Assembly (NCBI GenBank): GCA_010015655.1
Contig: ML976721.1
Span: forward strand, 1 to 64,000
Direction: 5' to 3'
Source: Bimuria novae-zelandiae CBS 107.79
Lineage: Eukaryota > Ascomycota > Dothideomycetes > Pleosporales > Didymosphaeriaceae
Length of the DNA stretch: 64,000 nucleotides
Position numbers and translations under genes: made by a program. Each line of letters begins with the position of its first letter. Within the stretch, counting starts at the first letter, position 1. The notes beneath the pieces are model-generated. The model was given only the letters and a program-made list of their open reading frames with translations, did not search any database and had not been told where the DNA came from. Shown one piece after another: positions 1 through 11,939 of the stretch.

Positions 1-1094
1 AGGATAGTTGATTTCTTAAAGGAGGCCTTCCACGCATTCCAGAATAGGGGGAAGAAGTCGTCTTTAGTGATAGAAGCTAGGCCCTGGCTTCTATGAAGGT
101 ATCGTGATAGCTCTGCTAAGTACGCTGTTAATAGAGGCTTAAACATCGCAACATTAAGTGGCTGAAGCGTATGAGTTAAGTAAGGAGGCAGGACAGCAAG
201 CAGGATCCTATACTTATCACAATAGTTAATAAAGTCTATAGTAACATGAGATCCGTGGCCGTCCACAATCAAAAGTCGATAGGATCGTCGAGTCTTCTCT
301 TTTGTACAGCGATCAAACACCTGCTCAAGCCAGGCAAGCCCGATATCGTTGTTCGTCCAGCCAGAGGATGATGAGGTGATAAAGACTTCGTGTTCTCCTG
401 CCTTGATATCCTCTACCCAGCTTGATTGGATGCCCTTGTTGGCGGCCTCATAGATGAGGCTTGGCGGCAGAGCTGATCCATCAGCGCAGATACATGCCAG
501 GAGCGTGATCCATGCGCGATTGCCATCTTGGAGTGATGCCCTAACCTCCTTCTTCTCCCACATTCGTCTGCTGAATATCCTCTTTGATCTACCAACGATA
601 CCGATCAGGCAGCCTTTCTCATCCATATTGTAGATATGACGAGGATCTATATGATATTGATCCATCTTGCTGTGTAGAAATTGGAAATAGAAGCGATATT
701 TATCCTCTGAATCAGCTTTGTGGCGATTGCTGTCCATGCCGACCGTCCATTGTGAGATGAGATGAATGCTGTGTCGGTTGATAAAGCGCGTAACCCAGCT
801 CTCGCTAACTGGCTCCTTTGCTATCGTAGAGGCGAAGTTCTGTATCATCTCTCTAGTGGGAGGTATATGTCTCTCTGTGAGTCTTTTGATATATCGTACA
901 AGCTCCTCCTCTTGCTGGACGTTGAGCTTTTGTTGATTAATTCTCTTAGTTGTTCGCGACGATTGAACCCCTCTATGATTTCGCGATAGGGTATTGCGAT
1001 CAACACCATGCCTACGCGCTATTTCAGCATAAGTAAAGCGTTCTCCTGGATTTAGCGATTCGATTTCATCAATCGCAGCTTGAATTGGATCCAT
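1..1094 (-). CDS. Fot1/pogo-type DDE transposase, 3' end cut by window edge
   Basis: Reading the minus strand from ATG at 1094 gives 364 open codons to the edge with no stop. It would cut and paste its own element in the nucleus. Residues about 1-110 look like a paired helix-turn-helix of psq/CENP-B type (FTYAEIARRHGVDRNTLSR near 20-38; a second around 60-108). The catalytic DDE_1 domain follows: YNMDEKG with Asp158, then LLIVDGHGSH with Asp278, then LQPLNVAMF. The third catalytic position, normally Asp in LQPLDV, is Asn314, so the protein is probably inactive despite its open frame. GAT to AAT is a G-to-A change of the RIP type. Base composition resembles the neighbouring genes, not the AT-rich blocks. 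Family assignment is firm; activity is doubtful. Confidence 0.9.
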   Translation of the reverse strand, partial: MDPIQAAIDEIESLNPGERFTYAEIARRHGVDRNTLSRNHRGVQSSRTTKRINQQKLNVQQEEELVRYIKRLTERHIPPTREMIQNFASTIAKEPVSESWVTRFINRHSIHLISQWTVGMDSNRHKADSEDKYRFYFQFLHSKMDQYHIDPRHIYNMDEKGCLIGIVGRSKRIFSRRMWEKKEVRASLQDGNRAWITLLACICADGSALPPSLIYEAANKGIQSSWVEDIKAGEHEVFITSSSSGWTNNDIGLAWLEQVFDRCTKEKTRRSYRLLIVDGHGSHVTIDFINYCDKYRILLAVLPPYLTHTLQPLNVAMFKPLLTAYLAELSRYLHRSQGLASITKDDFFPLFWNAWKASFKKSTI

Positions 1095-1142
1095 GTTGAT
1101 AGAATTATGACGCGCTGAAGGTTGAGGTGGTTTGGTGTTCGG

Positions 1143-1172
1143 CGATCGTTACGCGAATCCGATCGTTACGCG
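1143..1172. repeat. doubled 13-bp motif in transposon terminus
   Basis: CGATCGTTACGCG occurs at 1143-1155 and again at 1160-1172, a 17-bp period. By position this is the subterminal part of the terminal inverted repeat. Four other elements in the window have the same layout with other motif sequences. Confidence 0.75.
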
Positions 1173-1291
1173 CACGGACACGGTAGCGCCCAAGGTCTTG
1201 GCTGGCGCAACACATTCAACTTTCTACAGAACCACCTGACTCGCAACACACACACACATCACGCCCACGCCTAACCTCACAGCCTCCTACC

Positions 1292-2128
1292 ATGACCAAA
1301 TCCACAAAACCAGAAGAGCCAACTCCAGCCATGGAAAAATCACAATCACCGCCTGCCTCAGCCGCGGCACCCACCACCCAAACAAGCACGGCCGACCCAA
1401 AAGCCGCCCTCGCCACCCGTATGGCCCGCTTCAAAGCGCTCCAAACACAGAAAGAAACCGGCCGCCGCGCCACCGAAGCCGAGCTCCGGGCGGCAGAAGA
1501 CCGCCCGCAGCGCCTCGCGCAACTCTCCAAACTGCAAGCCGCCAACGAAAAAGCGTCGTACAAGCTGCTCAAAGCCGACGACCCGGACTTTGAGCGCAAG
1601 CGCAACTGGGACTACACGGTCGAAGAGAGCGAGTCGTGGGACAAACGCCAAACCAAGAAGACGCGGAACAGGGATAACGTCGCGTTTGCGGATTTTCGCG
1701 GCGAGGCGAATAAGGTGTACAAGCGGCAGGTGAAGCAGATGGGGGCGAAGGATCTGGAAGAGTACGCACGCGAGAAGGCGGAGCGGCTGCAGCGGCAGGT
1801 ACGCATGGGACTGATAAGATTAGTCGAGGAGAACGGCGAGGTGTTCACGGTGGATAGCGAGGGTAGGGTGAACACGCCGGTGGAGGAGCTGTACGGGCAT
1901 GATCACAAGCCGAGCAAGGAGGCGGTGGACAAGTTGGTCGAGGATCTGGAGAAGGGTGAGCGCGCGAGGTTGAAGGCGAGAGCCGCGAGGGGTATCAACG
2001 ACGACGATGGCGGTGACGTTACCTACATCAACCAGAAGAACAAACAGTTCAACGAGAAGCTGGGGCGGTTCTACAACCGATATACGACCGAGATACGAGA
2101 GAGTTTTGAGCGCGGAACTGCGATTTGA
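1292..2128 (+). CDS. SYF2: Pre-mRNA-splicing factor SYF2
   Basis: A 278-residue nuclear protein of the spliceosomal Prp19/NineTeen complex, needed for splicing and linked to cell-cycle progress in yeast. The N-terminal 45 residues are low-complexity (Pro, Ala, Thr). A long charged helical region follows (about 45-130), with NWDYTVEESESWDKR near 109-123. The family-typical C-terminus reads YINQKNKQFNEKLGRFYNRY then a short tail ending ERGTAI. Length matches fungal SYF2 and no intron is needed. The ATG sits in a good fungal context (CTACCATGA). The gene is convergent with ESF2; stop codons are about 125 bp apart. A transposon ends about 108 bp upstream, so the native promoter may be shortened or displaced. 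Confidence 0.93.
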   Translation: MTKSTKPEEPTPAMEKSQSPPASAAAPTTQTSTADPKAALATRMARFKALQTQKETGRRATEAELRAAEDRPQRLAQLSKLQAANEKASYKLLKADDPDFERKRNWDYTVEESESWDKRQTKKTRNRDNVAFADFRGEANKVYKRQVKQMGAKDLEEYAREKAERLQRQVRMGLIRLVEENGEVFTVDSEGRVNTPVEELYGHDHKPSKEAVDKLVEDLEKGERARLKARAARGINDDDGGDVTYINQKNKQFNEKLGRFYNRYTTEIRESFERGTAI

Positions 2129-2253
2129 GGTGAGAAAGGACGCGGCATTATACCCTGGTAGTTGGGCGTTTAGGCTGGGCATTAGCATTGCACTTGGGAA
2201 TAGTTATACTGAATGCATCTTGAAATGCTATCAGATTTTTGCAGCTAGTGATC

Positions 2254-3243
2254 TCATGAGAAAATCGACCCTAGCACTCTCTGCACATCCTGTCCGGGCT
2301 CCGGCTTCTTGTCCGCCTTCGTCCGCATCTCCTTCTGCTGGAACTTACTCTTCCTTTGCTTCTTCGCCTTCCCTGACACCTCCTCGCCCGCACCCACACT
2401 CTGCACATCCTTGGCGCCCTCGTCCTCGTCACCATCCACGTCCACTCCCTTCGCCCTCCTCTTCTTCTTCATCCCGGCCACCGCCTTCCCCCTCTCCAGA
2501 TTCTCCAAGAACCTCTCATTCTCCTTCTTGTTCCGCGCAATCTCCACCCTCAACCGCGCCGCCCTCTCCGCATTCTCATTCTGAATCTGCTCCACCAAAT
2601 GCGCCCACCTCACCCCATTCAAATACTTGACATTCCACACCTCGTCGTGCCAGTGCGAGCGCTTCTTCCCGCCCATGATCTGCGCGTTCAAGTGTTCCGC
2701 TACAAACTTTGCGTCCCGTTTAGAGAGGAACTCGACCCAGCCGTCGAGGAACAGCTTGCGCCGCGTGCCGCCCGTGCGCAGGCGCGCGGCGCGGGAAGTA
2801 CTGGGTTCGGGTGTCAGGAAGATGCGGCCGATGGCGCCGTAGGGCGTAAGGAGAGAGCGGAGGACCGAGGGCTTCATGAACGGCGGGACGCGAGAGAGGT
2901 AGATTACGCCCGATTTGTCTTTCTTTGACGCAGAGGCGAGAGGTTTGGAAAGTGCGCCGGACTTCAGTTTCAAGTCGTCAGGGAGGGTGGCAGCGAGGGA
3001 TTCGAGGCGCGCGAGTTCGGCAGCGGGGGTGTCGAAGGTGGGCGCGTCGTGGGCGTCTTCTTGGTCCTCTTTGTAGTCCTCGTGGTCGGAAGCTGCGTCT
3101 TCGGAGTCGGAGTCGTGGACTGTCTTTCGCCGCTTCGTGGATTTGAGCATGCGAGATCGGCTCTCGTCTTGGGATTCGTAGTCGCGCTCTTCTTCCTCGC
3201 TTTCGTCGGCATCGAGCCATTCGTTGCGCTTTCGCGTCGCCAT
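2254..3243 (-). CDS. ESF2: Pre-rRNA-processing protein ESF2 (ABT1 family, RRM)
   Basis: A 329-residue nucleolar protein of the small-subunit processome, acting in early 18S rRNA cleavages. The N-terminus is acidic (DESEEEERDYES and an Asp/Glu-rich stretch to about 65). An RRM-like core follows: GVIYLSRVPPFMKPSVLRSL near 111-130, YGAIGRIFLTPEP, GWVEFLSKRDAKFVAEHLN, and the family motif HWHDEVWNVKYLNGVRWAHL near 197-216. The C-terminus is basic and Lys-rich (KKKRRAKG, KAKKQRKSKFQQKEMRTK), typical of nucleolar proteins. No intron is apparent. It is divergent from CWC25 across about 280 bp and convergent with SYF2. Confidence 0.93.
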   Translation of the reverse strand: MATRKRNEWLDADESEEEERDYESQDESRSRMLKSTKRRKTVHDSDSEDAASDHEDYKEDQEDAHDAPTFDTPAAELARLESLAATLPDDLKLKSGALSKPLASASKKDKSGVIYLSRVPPFMKPSVLRSLLTPYGAIGRIFLTPEPSTSRAARLRTGGTRRKLFLDGWVEFLSKRDAKFVAEHLNAQIMGGKKRSHWHDEVWNVKYLNGVRWAHLVEQIQNENAERAARLRVEIARNKKENERFLENLERGKAVAGMKKKRRAKGVDVDGDEDEGAKDVQSVGAGEEVSGKAKKQRKSKFQQKEMRTKADKKPEPGQDVQRVLGSIFS

Positions 3244-3522
3244 TGCGTTAGAGGGGAGTACTGCTGCCGAAAGTAGGATTTGGTTGTAGGGGTTGGTATA
3301 CTTTCTGGGGTTATCGCTGAAAGTGGGTTTGCTTGTGACAATTCGGTTCCGTGGACCTCACCAAACTTTTGGTGCGGAGTAGCAGCAGAGGTGTAGAATT
3401 TTAGTGGGGCTCTTGGCAGAGAGGCTAGGGTTTCTGGTGGCGGACGCGGCCTAGTTCACTCTACACTTGACCTCTCAACATATAACTCCAATCACCAATA
3501 CGCACCCACACACGCCGTTACC
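3244..3522. promoter_or_regulatory. bidirectional promoter between ESF2 and CWC25
   Basis: The only 279 bp between two divergent start codons, so both promoters must lie here or overlap the coding regions. Pyrimidine-rich leader sequence precedes the CWC25 ATG, which has the context TTACCATGG. I see no clear TATA box. The regulatory role is inferred from arrangement only. Confidence 0.55.
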
Positions 3523-4764
3523 ATGGGTGGCAACGATCTTAACACCAAGAAAAGCTGGCATCCACACTTGGCCAAGAACCAGGAGCGAGTATGGAAGGAG
3601 GAGAAGAAGGCGCTGGAGGAGCGCAAGCTCATCGAGAAGCTGCGGAAAGAGCGCGAGGAGGAGCGCCAAATCGAAGAACTACAAAGGCTCCAGGAAGCCA
3701 GCGGAGGCAGGGCTGTTACCAAGCGGGTCGACTGGATGTACGCGGGCCCCGGCGGCGACGGAGCGGGCGTGACAGAGGAGCGCGAGGGCTACCTGCTCGG
3801 CAAGCGCAGGATTGACGGTCTGCTCAAGGGCAACGAGTCGCAAAGCTTGCAAAAGGGCGCTGCTGTGGGCATCGATGCGGTCGGAAGTGCGAATGCCAAC
3901 TCAGCACGCGACACACAGAAGAAGGTGCTGGAGGACCCACTGCTCATGATCCAGAAGCAGAAAATGGAGATGCAGATCAAGGCCATGAAGGACGCGCAAA
4001 AACAGAAACAGTACGAGGAGAAGCGTGCGAAGGAGAAGGAACACGAGAAGAACCACAAGCACCGCCACAGCCGCCGTGATCGTTCACGCTCGGCAGAGGA
4101 CCACAACGACCGGGACAGGCGGCGCCACAGTCGTCGCGATCGCTCGCGCTCGGCATCAGACAATCGGGATGATCGGGAGAGGCGCCATCGCAAGTACCGG
4201 CGGGACGGCCGGGACGGCTACCGCCGACGTTCACGCTCGCCGCGACGTGGAGACGAGCGAGACAAGCCGCGCTACCGCTCGCGCTCGAGGTCGCCATATC
4301 GCACGAGCCACCGGGATGACTACCGCGAGCGCGACAACCATCGACGACGAGATCGATCATCTGAGCCCAAAGACGAGCCCAAAGAACGACATCACCCACG
4401 CGAGCGAGACAACTATTGCCGGCGGGAGCCATCCCCACCTCGCGAAAATGGCAGTCGCCAGCGGGAGCCACCTCCACCCCGCGAAAATGGTAGTCGCCAG
4501 CGGGATCCTACGCTCGAGGCAAAACCCGACATGGCCGCTCGCCTAGCAGAGATGCAGGCCGCAGCGTCATCGTTGGAAGAGCAGCGCAATGAGCGCGTGC
4601 GGCAGCGGGAGGGAGAGGATGCGGCCGAGGAGGCAAGGCACAAGAACAATAGGGACGGCGGCCAACGCTTCATGTCGGGCATACGGAGTAAGGCATCTGA
4701 ACTGGAACTGGGCGACGTCATCGCCCGAAGCCGGGCGGGCTTCAAGAGGGAGATTGACGCTTGA
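3523..4764 (+). CDS. CWC25: Pre-mRNA-splicing factor CWC25
   Basis: A 413-residue nuclear splicing factor; the yeast homologue joins the spliceosome around the first catalytic step after Prp2 action. The diagnostic N-terminal Cir_N domain starts at residue 1: [20 protein letters not shown], then a Glu/Lys/Arg helix with [15 protein letters not shown]. The conserved WMYAGP motif is near residue 71 and [20 protein letters not shown] near 138. The middle (about 175-330) is an RS-like low-complexity region with repeats such as [12 protein letters not shown]. The C-terminal tail contains [19 protein letters not shown] and ends FKREIDA. Fungal members vary in the length of the Arg-rich part. No intron is needed. 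Confidence 0.93.
   Translation: MGGNDLNTKKSWHPHLAKNQERVWKEEKKALEERKLIEKLRKEREEERQIEELQRLQEASGGRAVTKRVDWMYAGPGGDGAGVTEEREGYLLGKRRIDGLLKGNESQSLQKGAAVGIDAVGSANANSARDTQKKVLEDPLLMIQKQKMEMQIKAMKDAQKQKQYEEKRAKEKEHEKNHKHRHSRRDRSRSAEDHNDRDRRRHSRRDRSRSASDNRDDRERRHRKYRRDGRDGYRRRSRSPRRGDERDKPRYRSRSRSPYRTSHRDDYRERDNHRRRDRSSEPKDEPKERHHPRERDNYCRREPSPPRENGSRQREPPPPRENGSRQRDPTLEAKPDMAARLAEMQAAASSLEEQRNERVRQREGEDAAEEARHKNNRDGGQRFMSGIRSKASELELGDVIARSRAGFKREIDA
4423..4500 (+). repeat. 39-bp in-frame tandem repeat inside CWC25
   Basis: Two near-identical 39-bp units (4423-4461 and 4462-4500) encode [13 protein letters not shown] and [13 protein letters not shown]; a third partial unit begins RDP. The in-frame duplication lies in the disordered Arg-rich region and may vary in copy number between strains. 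Confidence 0.85.
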
Positions 4765-5379
4765 GAATTCTCTCACGTAGCGCATCTCCACGCAATCCCT
4801 ACTTTTGCCAACCTCCGGGAGTTGTCAATAGCCAGATTGAATGCTAGATAGCTAACATTGAAAAGGATGGAAGAATCGTTCTTGCTACGTGCCAGCCAGG
4901 TTCGGACTCACGAGGATCAGGATATCTATTTTCGGACATTATATAGAGGCCATTAAGGCGAATCGCACATGATACCCATTCGACATGAACGTCCGCGGCC
5001 TATTTTATTCACAAGTGACCTCTTTCCACTGTGTTGAGCTTCGGACTCGACATATCCGGCATGCCTCTACTGTTCATTTCACTCTCTGAGAGGCATGTCT
5101 GAAGTATCACTCTCTCACCACAAGAACCGAATATTTCTAACATTCCACTAGTCATCGTACAACTTATCTTATTTGCACACTCTGAGGAACCCTGCCGTCG
5201 CGTGTGGGGTGCATTTGTCGCCTGCAAAGTACCGCGCGCAATTTGGATAATACGTGAATAGCCACCGTCACGCCTCATTGCCATCTTAGCTCTTCCCAAA
5301 ATACACGCACGTTTCTTGTGGCCATGATGAATACTCCAGCAGAACCCATTTCTCGCTTCTATCAAGCGCAAATCTCACC
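4765..5379. other. intergenic, CWC25 3' region to GH30 remnant
   Basis: About 615 bp of ordinary composition between the CWC25 stop and the GH30-like start. I see no coding pattern matching a known family, no tRNA and no repeat. It probably holds the CWC25 3' UTR and the former GH30 promoter. Confidence 0.5.
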
Positions 5380-6905
<1,526 letters not shown>

Positions 6906-7255
6906 GTGCTTTATGGAAGGTGTACAGAACCTTGGAATGCGGAATATCACGCACCCCGTGTACGATCCAGAGCATCGGAACAAAATGTAATGCGTACGAC
7001 CTGTTGTCGCCAACTTCGTTAAGCATGGATTAGTTGAAGGTTGCGCGCAGATGATTCGAATTATTTCAGTCCTCTTGTAAGAATTAAGGCCTGTTCGGTG
7101 GCCGCAATCTAAACCTTGATTTCATCTCACTGTACCAAAAGTGGGTAGACTAAAAGAAAATCAATATCGTGTTAAGTTTAAGCGTAACCTTAACGTTTTA
7201 AATAAAGGTCTAATTTTATAAGATAGACTTTGCTAAATTAACCTTACTAGTACTA
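6906..7255. other. transition from gene stretch to AT-rich block
   Basis: Downstream flank of the GH30 remnant. Composition changes from ordinary to AT-rich at about 7080-7200, just before the DNA transposon at 7256. I see no gene here. The last two bases, TA at 7254-7255, are the target duplication of that transposon. Confidence 0.5.
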
Positions 7256-9133
7256 ACGTACATGCATAGCGAGTGGCCGGGCATAGCGAGTGGCCGAAAA
7301 TGCCAAGACCCCATTAAAACGTTCTACTACAACGCGATATCTTAACAACGCGATATCTTAACAACGCAATAAACTACCTAAATTAAAAGAGGCTAGATTA
7401 TAGCTTACGCTTTAAGCTATTAAAGAAGACGCGCTACTTTTAATTTCACGCGCTATAGTAGTTTATAGCGTTACTAAAAGAACACTATAATAGAGACGCG
7501 CTAGAACTACCTTTCAACGTAACTACGTACCTAACTTAATAAGACTTATTATAAGAGAGAAGCAGGTAATTATATAGTATATACTTAATCTAAATACGCG
7601 AAGGTTTCCGCCCTAGCTTACTACTATAAAAAATATAGTTAATTCTTTACTAGCTGCACGCTATAACGAGCTAGTTAGTTAAAAGTAGCCTTATTACTTT
7701 ATTAAGCGCTAGCTAGAGCTCTAAGTTAAGTTTAATTAAAAGTATAACTATAAGAGAGCCCTCTGTGAGGATCCTAAGGTTGTACAAGGCTAGTTCCGGC
7801 TTATAGAGAATACTAAAGCTAAGTATAGTATCCTAGATAAAGATACCTACAACTTTAACAAGACTAGCTTTATAATAGGCATAATATTAATAGGAGTAGT
7901 TATTATAGGCTCTAAGCGTTAAGGCAAGCTAAAGAGCGTATAGTAAGGTAATTAAAAGTAGATAATAGCTATTTATAGCATTAACGCGACAGGGTGGGCG
8001 ATCCCACCCTTCTTTATCTTTCAGGGCAAGCACCACCTCTCTGCCTGGTACTAAGAGAAGGATCTACCTCGCGACTAGGTTCTCGCAGTCTCTAAGAACG
8101 GCTAAACAAATAACGAGCTTAGTCTATAGTAGCTAAAGCACTTTAACGCGTATACAAAAGAGCGTACTATTAATAGCTATTAGTTACTTATTATTAATGG
8201 CCACGAGAGCTATAACTTGCTTAAATTCTAGCAATACTGCAAGGATAAGAAGATTATTACTCTCTATATACCTCTATATTTGTCGTACCTCCTGTAGCCA
8301 CTAGATATGGGGTGTTTCTCGCCGTTAAAGAAGGCATATAGGCGCCAAGCCGAGGATCTAATGCATAACTATATTACGTATATTACTAAAATTAAGTTCC
8401 TACCTTATTTTATTACCGCTTTTAAGGCTATAATAACTTAAAGTAATATTTAAGGAGGCTTTTAAGGCGCTAGCCTTATTCCCCTTAACCTAAAAGTAAT
8501 AATATTAAAGCTTAACGTTTGTCTGCGTACGCCTTCGCCTTCTACTATACGCGATAGTACGTGGCAGTCGCAGACGCCTAGCAACACCCTAGAATTAGGG
8601 TCACAATTGACGCTAGTGAAGGAGAGGATTTAGAGGCACCTAGATAGCTCCCTAATAAGTATAGTTAAGGTAGTTAAAAAGCTCGTGAAAGGCGCTAAGC
8701 TAATAGCGCATTCTTTAGTATTAATAATAAAATATAACGCTAAGCTTTAAGCTACTAATAAGGCCACTACACGACGTAAATTACATAAGAAAAAGTAACT
8801 ATAGTAGGAAGGGGTCCTTATAACTATTAATAGCTAGTAACTAGCTACCCTAAAGGACTTTACGGCGCGTAGTAATAGGAAGAAGGCGAAGAAGAGGGTG
8901 CACGCTAATAGAGGCGAATTAACTTAATAGCGCTGTAGACGCTGTGGCGAGGCTGGGCATAATTCGCGCACGTGTAAAAAAGAAGTAGAAGTAGATTCTG
9001 AGTAGATTGGCCTACTACAATTTCTTATTACTATTTGTGTGCGTTCTGTACTATTGTGTAGAGTGTAGATTTTGATGGGGTCTTGGCATTTTCGGCCACT
9101 CGCTATGCCCGGCCACTCGCTATGCATGTACGT
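7256..9133 (+). mobile_element. complete, RIP-degraded Fot1/pogo-type transposon
   Basis: Both ends are present: the inverted repeat starts ACGTACATGCATAGCGAG and ends with its reverse complement, and TA is duplicated at 7254-7255 and 9134-9135. Total length is 1878 bp. The terminus carries GCATAGCGAGTGGCCG twice (7264-7279 and 7281-7296, 17-bp period), mirrored at the right end. The ends keep CpA and TpG while the interior is heavily TpA-enriched. Confidence 0.9.
7389..9005 (+). pseudogene. degraded Fot1-type transposase with C-terminal zinc knuckle
   Basis: Read in one frame through many TAG/TAA, the region gives a recognisable transposase: an N-terminal helix-turn-helix part (about 7390-7560), a first catalytic block DTYNFNKTSF (7847 onward, original Asp changed), then RLLIVDGHESHN-like DDE sequence (about 8180-8215) and LLQPLDMGCFSPLKKAY (about 8290-8345). 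Near the C-terminus (8934-8975) lies CRRCGEAGHNSRTC, a CX2CX4HX4C zinc knuckle as in retroviral Gag. Stops fall where Gln or Trp is expected, consistent with RIP. Not functional. Confidence 0.8.
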
Positions 9134-9135
9134 TA

Positions 9136-11746
9136 ATAGAATTTTTTTTATACCTATTTAGGCGCGAGATTATTGTTAAGTCTCTAAGGGATAGCTAGTC
9201 CTAAAGGAGCTAAGGTTAGTTCTTAAGTAACAGTACTATAAGGTAAGGAAAGAGTATTAATAGCTTACGTATATTAATAGGGCGTTAGTATTAAAAGTAA
9301 AGTAACGTTATAATTAAATTAATAAGAGCCTAAGTTAAATTTAAACAATAGATTAATAAATAAGTTAAATATAAGTATAAAAGGTTATACTTAACGTTCC
9401 TATATACTAGCCTACGGCTACTTATTAGCGAGCACTCTCTAGCGCGTAGTTACATAACTCTCTTAGCCGCTAACATTATAGTAAGAGCAGGGGTGCACTT
9501 ATATATACGTATTATTATTATATATAAAAATGGTTTATTATCCTTATATTAAATTATAAATCCTAATATTATCTTCCTTTTTTCGTAAATTGCGTATCTT
9601 TAGCTATTACTTATATAAGCTATTAATCCTATCTACTATTTATTTATTAGTTTGTATTATGCCGGCAGACTCTACTATTTATAAATATTATTTTTATTCG
9701 AAATTTTTTAGTGCTAATACTAACGTAGAAAATTCTTATACTAATTATTATTTTAAGAATTATATTTATTACGTTATACTTAGTATTAGTCTAAAATATA
9801 CTAAGTATATTCACATAGGTTATCCTTACGTGAATATAAGTTCGGCCTCTTTAATAAATTTTAAAAGGAGTATAAATGTAAGAGAACCGGTTGGGCAGAT
9901 AGTATAGTAATAAGATAGAGACTAAAGGGGTTATATTTCGTATATAGAAGAAGAAGCGAATTATTACTAAGCCTCTACTTAGATAGTGTTAGCTATATAC
10001 CTAGAGTTACCTAATCCTACTAAGTTAGGCCCTTAGTTAGCTATATATTCCTATAGTGTGATATTATCCCACTTCTATATCTTACCTTGCCCTAAGGACG
10101 TATAGTAGGCTATAATAGGCTAAAATGGCGTAAAGCGACCCAAACTATAGATACGCAGCGCGGTGGTACTTAGCTACGTAATAGAGGACGTAGTAGTAAG
10201 GCATGTATACTATATAGTTACTACTATAACTATTTTTTTTATTTAAAATAAAATGCCAGGCTAGCGCGTTACTTAAAAAGTTTTACTTAAGAAGTTTTAT
10301 TTAAAAGACCTTAATAGCTTTTTAGCGTAAAAACTTCCTTTTTAGTATACCTTACTTTATATTTTAATAAGATCTAGACTTATACCCTTATTCGTGCATT
10401 AGCTTAACTAATTTATTATAATCTTTAAGGTATTATTTACGTACGCGTAACTTATTATATACTTTATATATATATATATATATATTTTGCCTTACCCTAT
10501 ATACCTCTACTATAGTAGTAAGTTCATTACGCATACTTACGCTAAATTAAGACTAATAGTAGCTAACTAGCTTTAATAGTTTTACTTTAGCGTCCTAGGG
10601 CACCTTTTAAGACTTTTTAGACTCTTTTACTATATTAGGCCTTATATTTATAAGGTAAGGACCCTTATAGATCTTTAAACTAAGGCTATATAAAACTATA
10701 TTTATAGTAATCTTCCCTATATTAAGTACACTAGACACATAGTTAAGAAGTAAGGCAATATTAAGGACTTAAAAAATTATTACTAATTTTTAGTTAAGTA
10801 AAAGGCCTTTAAAAACTAGTATATTAAGGGAAAGCCACGCCTTAAATATAAGTAGTATTAGTATATAGGAAAGGACACTACGCGGTAAGTTCCTTATCTA
10901 AGCCATTATAAGCTATAAAGGGGCCTTAAGGCTCCTTTAGCGCCTAAGCACTACTAGTAGATCTAAGTAGCGCTAATTTAGCGTATATAGCTCTATACTA
11001 ACGTATATATATAGTTTAACATTAAAGAGAAAAATAAATTAGCTAAGTTAGTAGCTATACGCGCTAATCTGCATAATTCTTTATTAGTTTACCTTAATAA
11101 AAATATCCTAGATACTACCCCTAAGAGTAATGCTTTTACGGGCTAGTAGATTAAGAATTAATTTAATTAAAAATTTATATTAAGAAGGCTAAAACCAAAA
11201 AGGTTATAAAGAATATAGCTACTATGCTATACTATAAGGCTATAACTAATATTAAAGATATTAAGTGTCACGATGCCTATATATACTATCCTATGCCTTA
11301 TAACGATAGCTATCGTTACTCGTTCCTTGGGGATGTATGGCGGCGTGGTATAGAACGACGTACATTACATTAAGTTAAGTAATAAGTATTAGCTTTATAA
11401 TAGAAATTATAATAGCTAGCTTAAAACTACTTAGTTAAGTATTCTTTTACTAGAATGCGATTATTTTAGTTCTGTATTAAAGGTAAACTCTAAGTAGAGG
11501 AGAACTTTATTAAATGGACGATAAAAGCGTTACTTAAGCGCGTTAATTGTATCAGCGCAGGTCACTTAAAGGATTAATATTGGCGTATCTCCTAGTAAAG
11601 GCATATAGGAGTGCGTGTATAAGAATATAGCCTTAAATAAATTAAGTGCCTATAGGCCTGGTACGAAAGGATACAGAAAAGGTACTAAACTATAAAGGCC
11701 CTAAGCTCCTCTAAATACACCTCTTCCTAGATAGCTAGCTAGCACA
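9136..11746. other. RIP-degraded repetitive DNA, family not recognised
   Basis: Very AT-rich with stops in every frame. Parts read as protein-like if stops are taken as Gln, for example near 10790-11700 (YIKGKPRLKYKQYQYIGKD and VYKNIALNKLSAYRPG), but I cannot assign them. A TA run occurs near 10463-10486. I find no ends or target duplications. Confidence 0.4.
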
Positions 11747-11933
11747 TAACTGCCATAGGTTAACCGTCGGTCTAATAGATCTAAAATAGGTCCGAATCGG
11801 ATCCGTAGTTCCCTATTGGTCTAATAAATCCGAAATTGGTCCGATACGGATAAGTGTTGGTTTTCGGATGATCTCGAATCCTGTCTTAACTGGCCAAGGG
11901 TTCTCGTGTCGACGAGCGATTGTTCCTGTTACA
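11747..11933. repeat. less-mutated island with imperfect direct repeats; possible solo LTR
   Basis: About 187 bp retain CpA/CpG inside AT-rich DNA. Two imperfect copies of a roughly 34-bp unit, beginning GGTCTAATAGATCTAAAATA and GGTCTAATAAATCCGAAATT, are spaced about 53 bp. The end reads CCTGTTACA, and the 4 bases CACA flank both sides (11743-11746 and 11934-11937). A solo LTR is possible, but the left end is TA rather than TG and the terminal inverted repeat is weak. Confidence 0.35.
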
Positions 11934-11939
11934 CACATG

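Larger units (their letters stand above)
1..1183 (-). mobile_element. Fot1/pogo-type DNA transposon, right end only
   Basis: The element carries the transposase at 1-1094. Its right terminus is placed at about 1183 because the next two bases are TA, the target such elements duplicate, and because the terminal doubled motif lies at 1143-1172. The left half is outside the window, so the inverted repeat cannot be checked. The end lies about 108 bp before the SYF2 start codon, so the insertion sits in that gene's promoter or 5' leader. Confidence 0.7.

Noticed and set aside
1216..1875. Several minus-strand frames opposite SYF2, and similar ones opposite ESF2 and CWC25
   Set aside because: They are antisense frames in GC-biased coding DNA; the plus-strand proteins have clear family motifs.
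9590..9907. 105-codon open frame in AT-rich DNA
   Set aside because: Composition-driven, rich in Tyr/Ile/Ser/Asn, no motif; flanking DNA is RIP-saturated. I treat it as chance.
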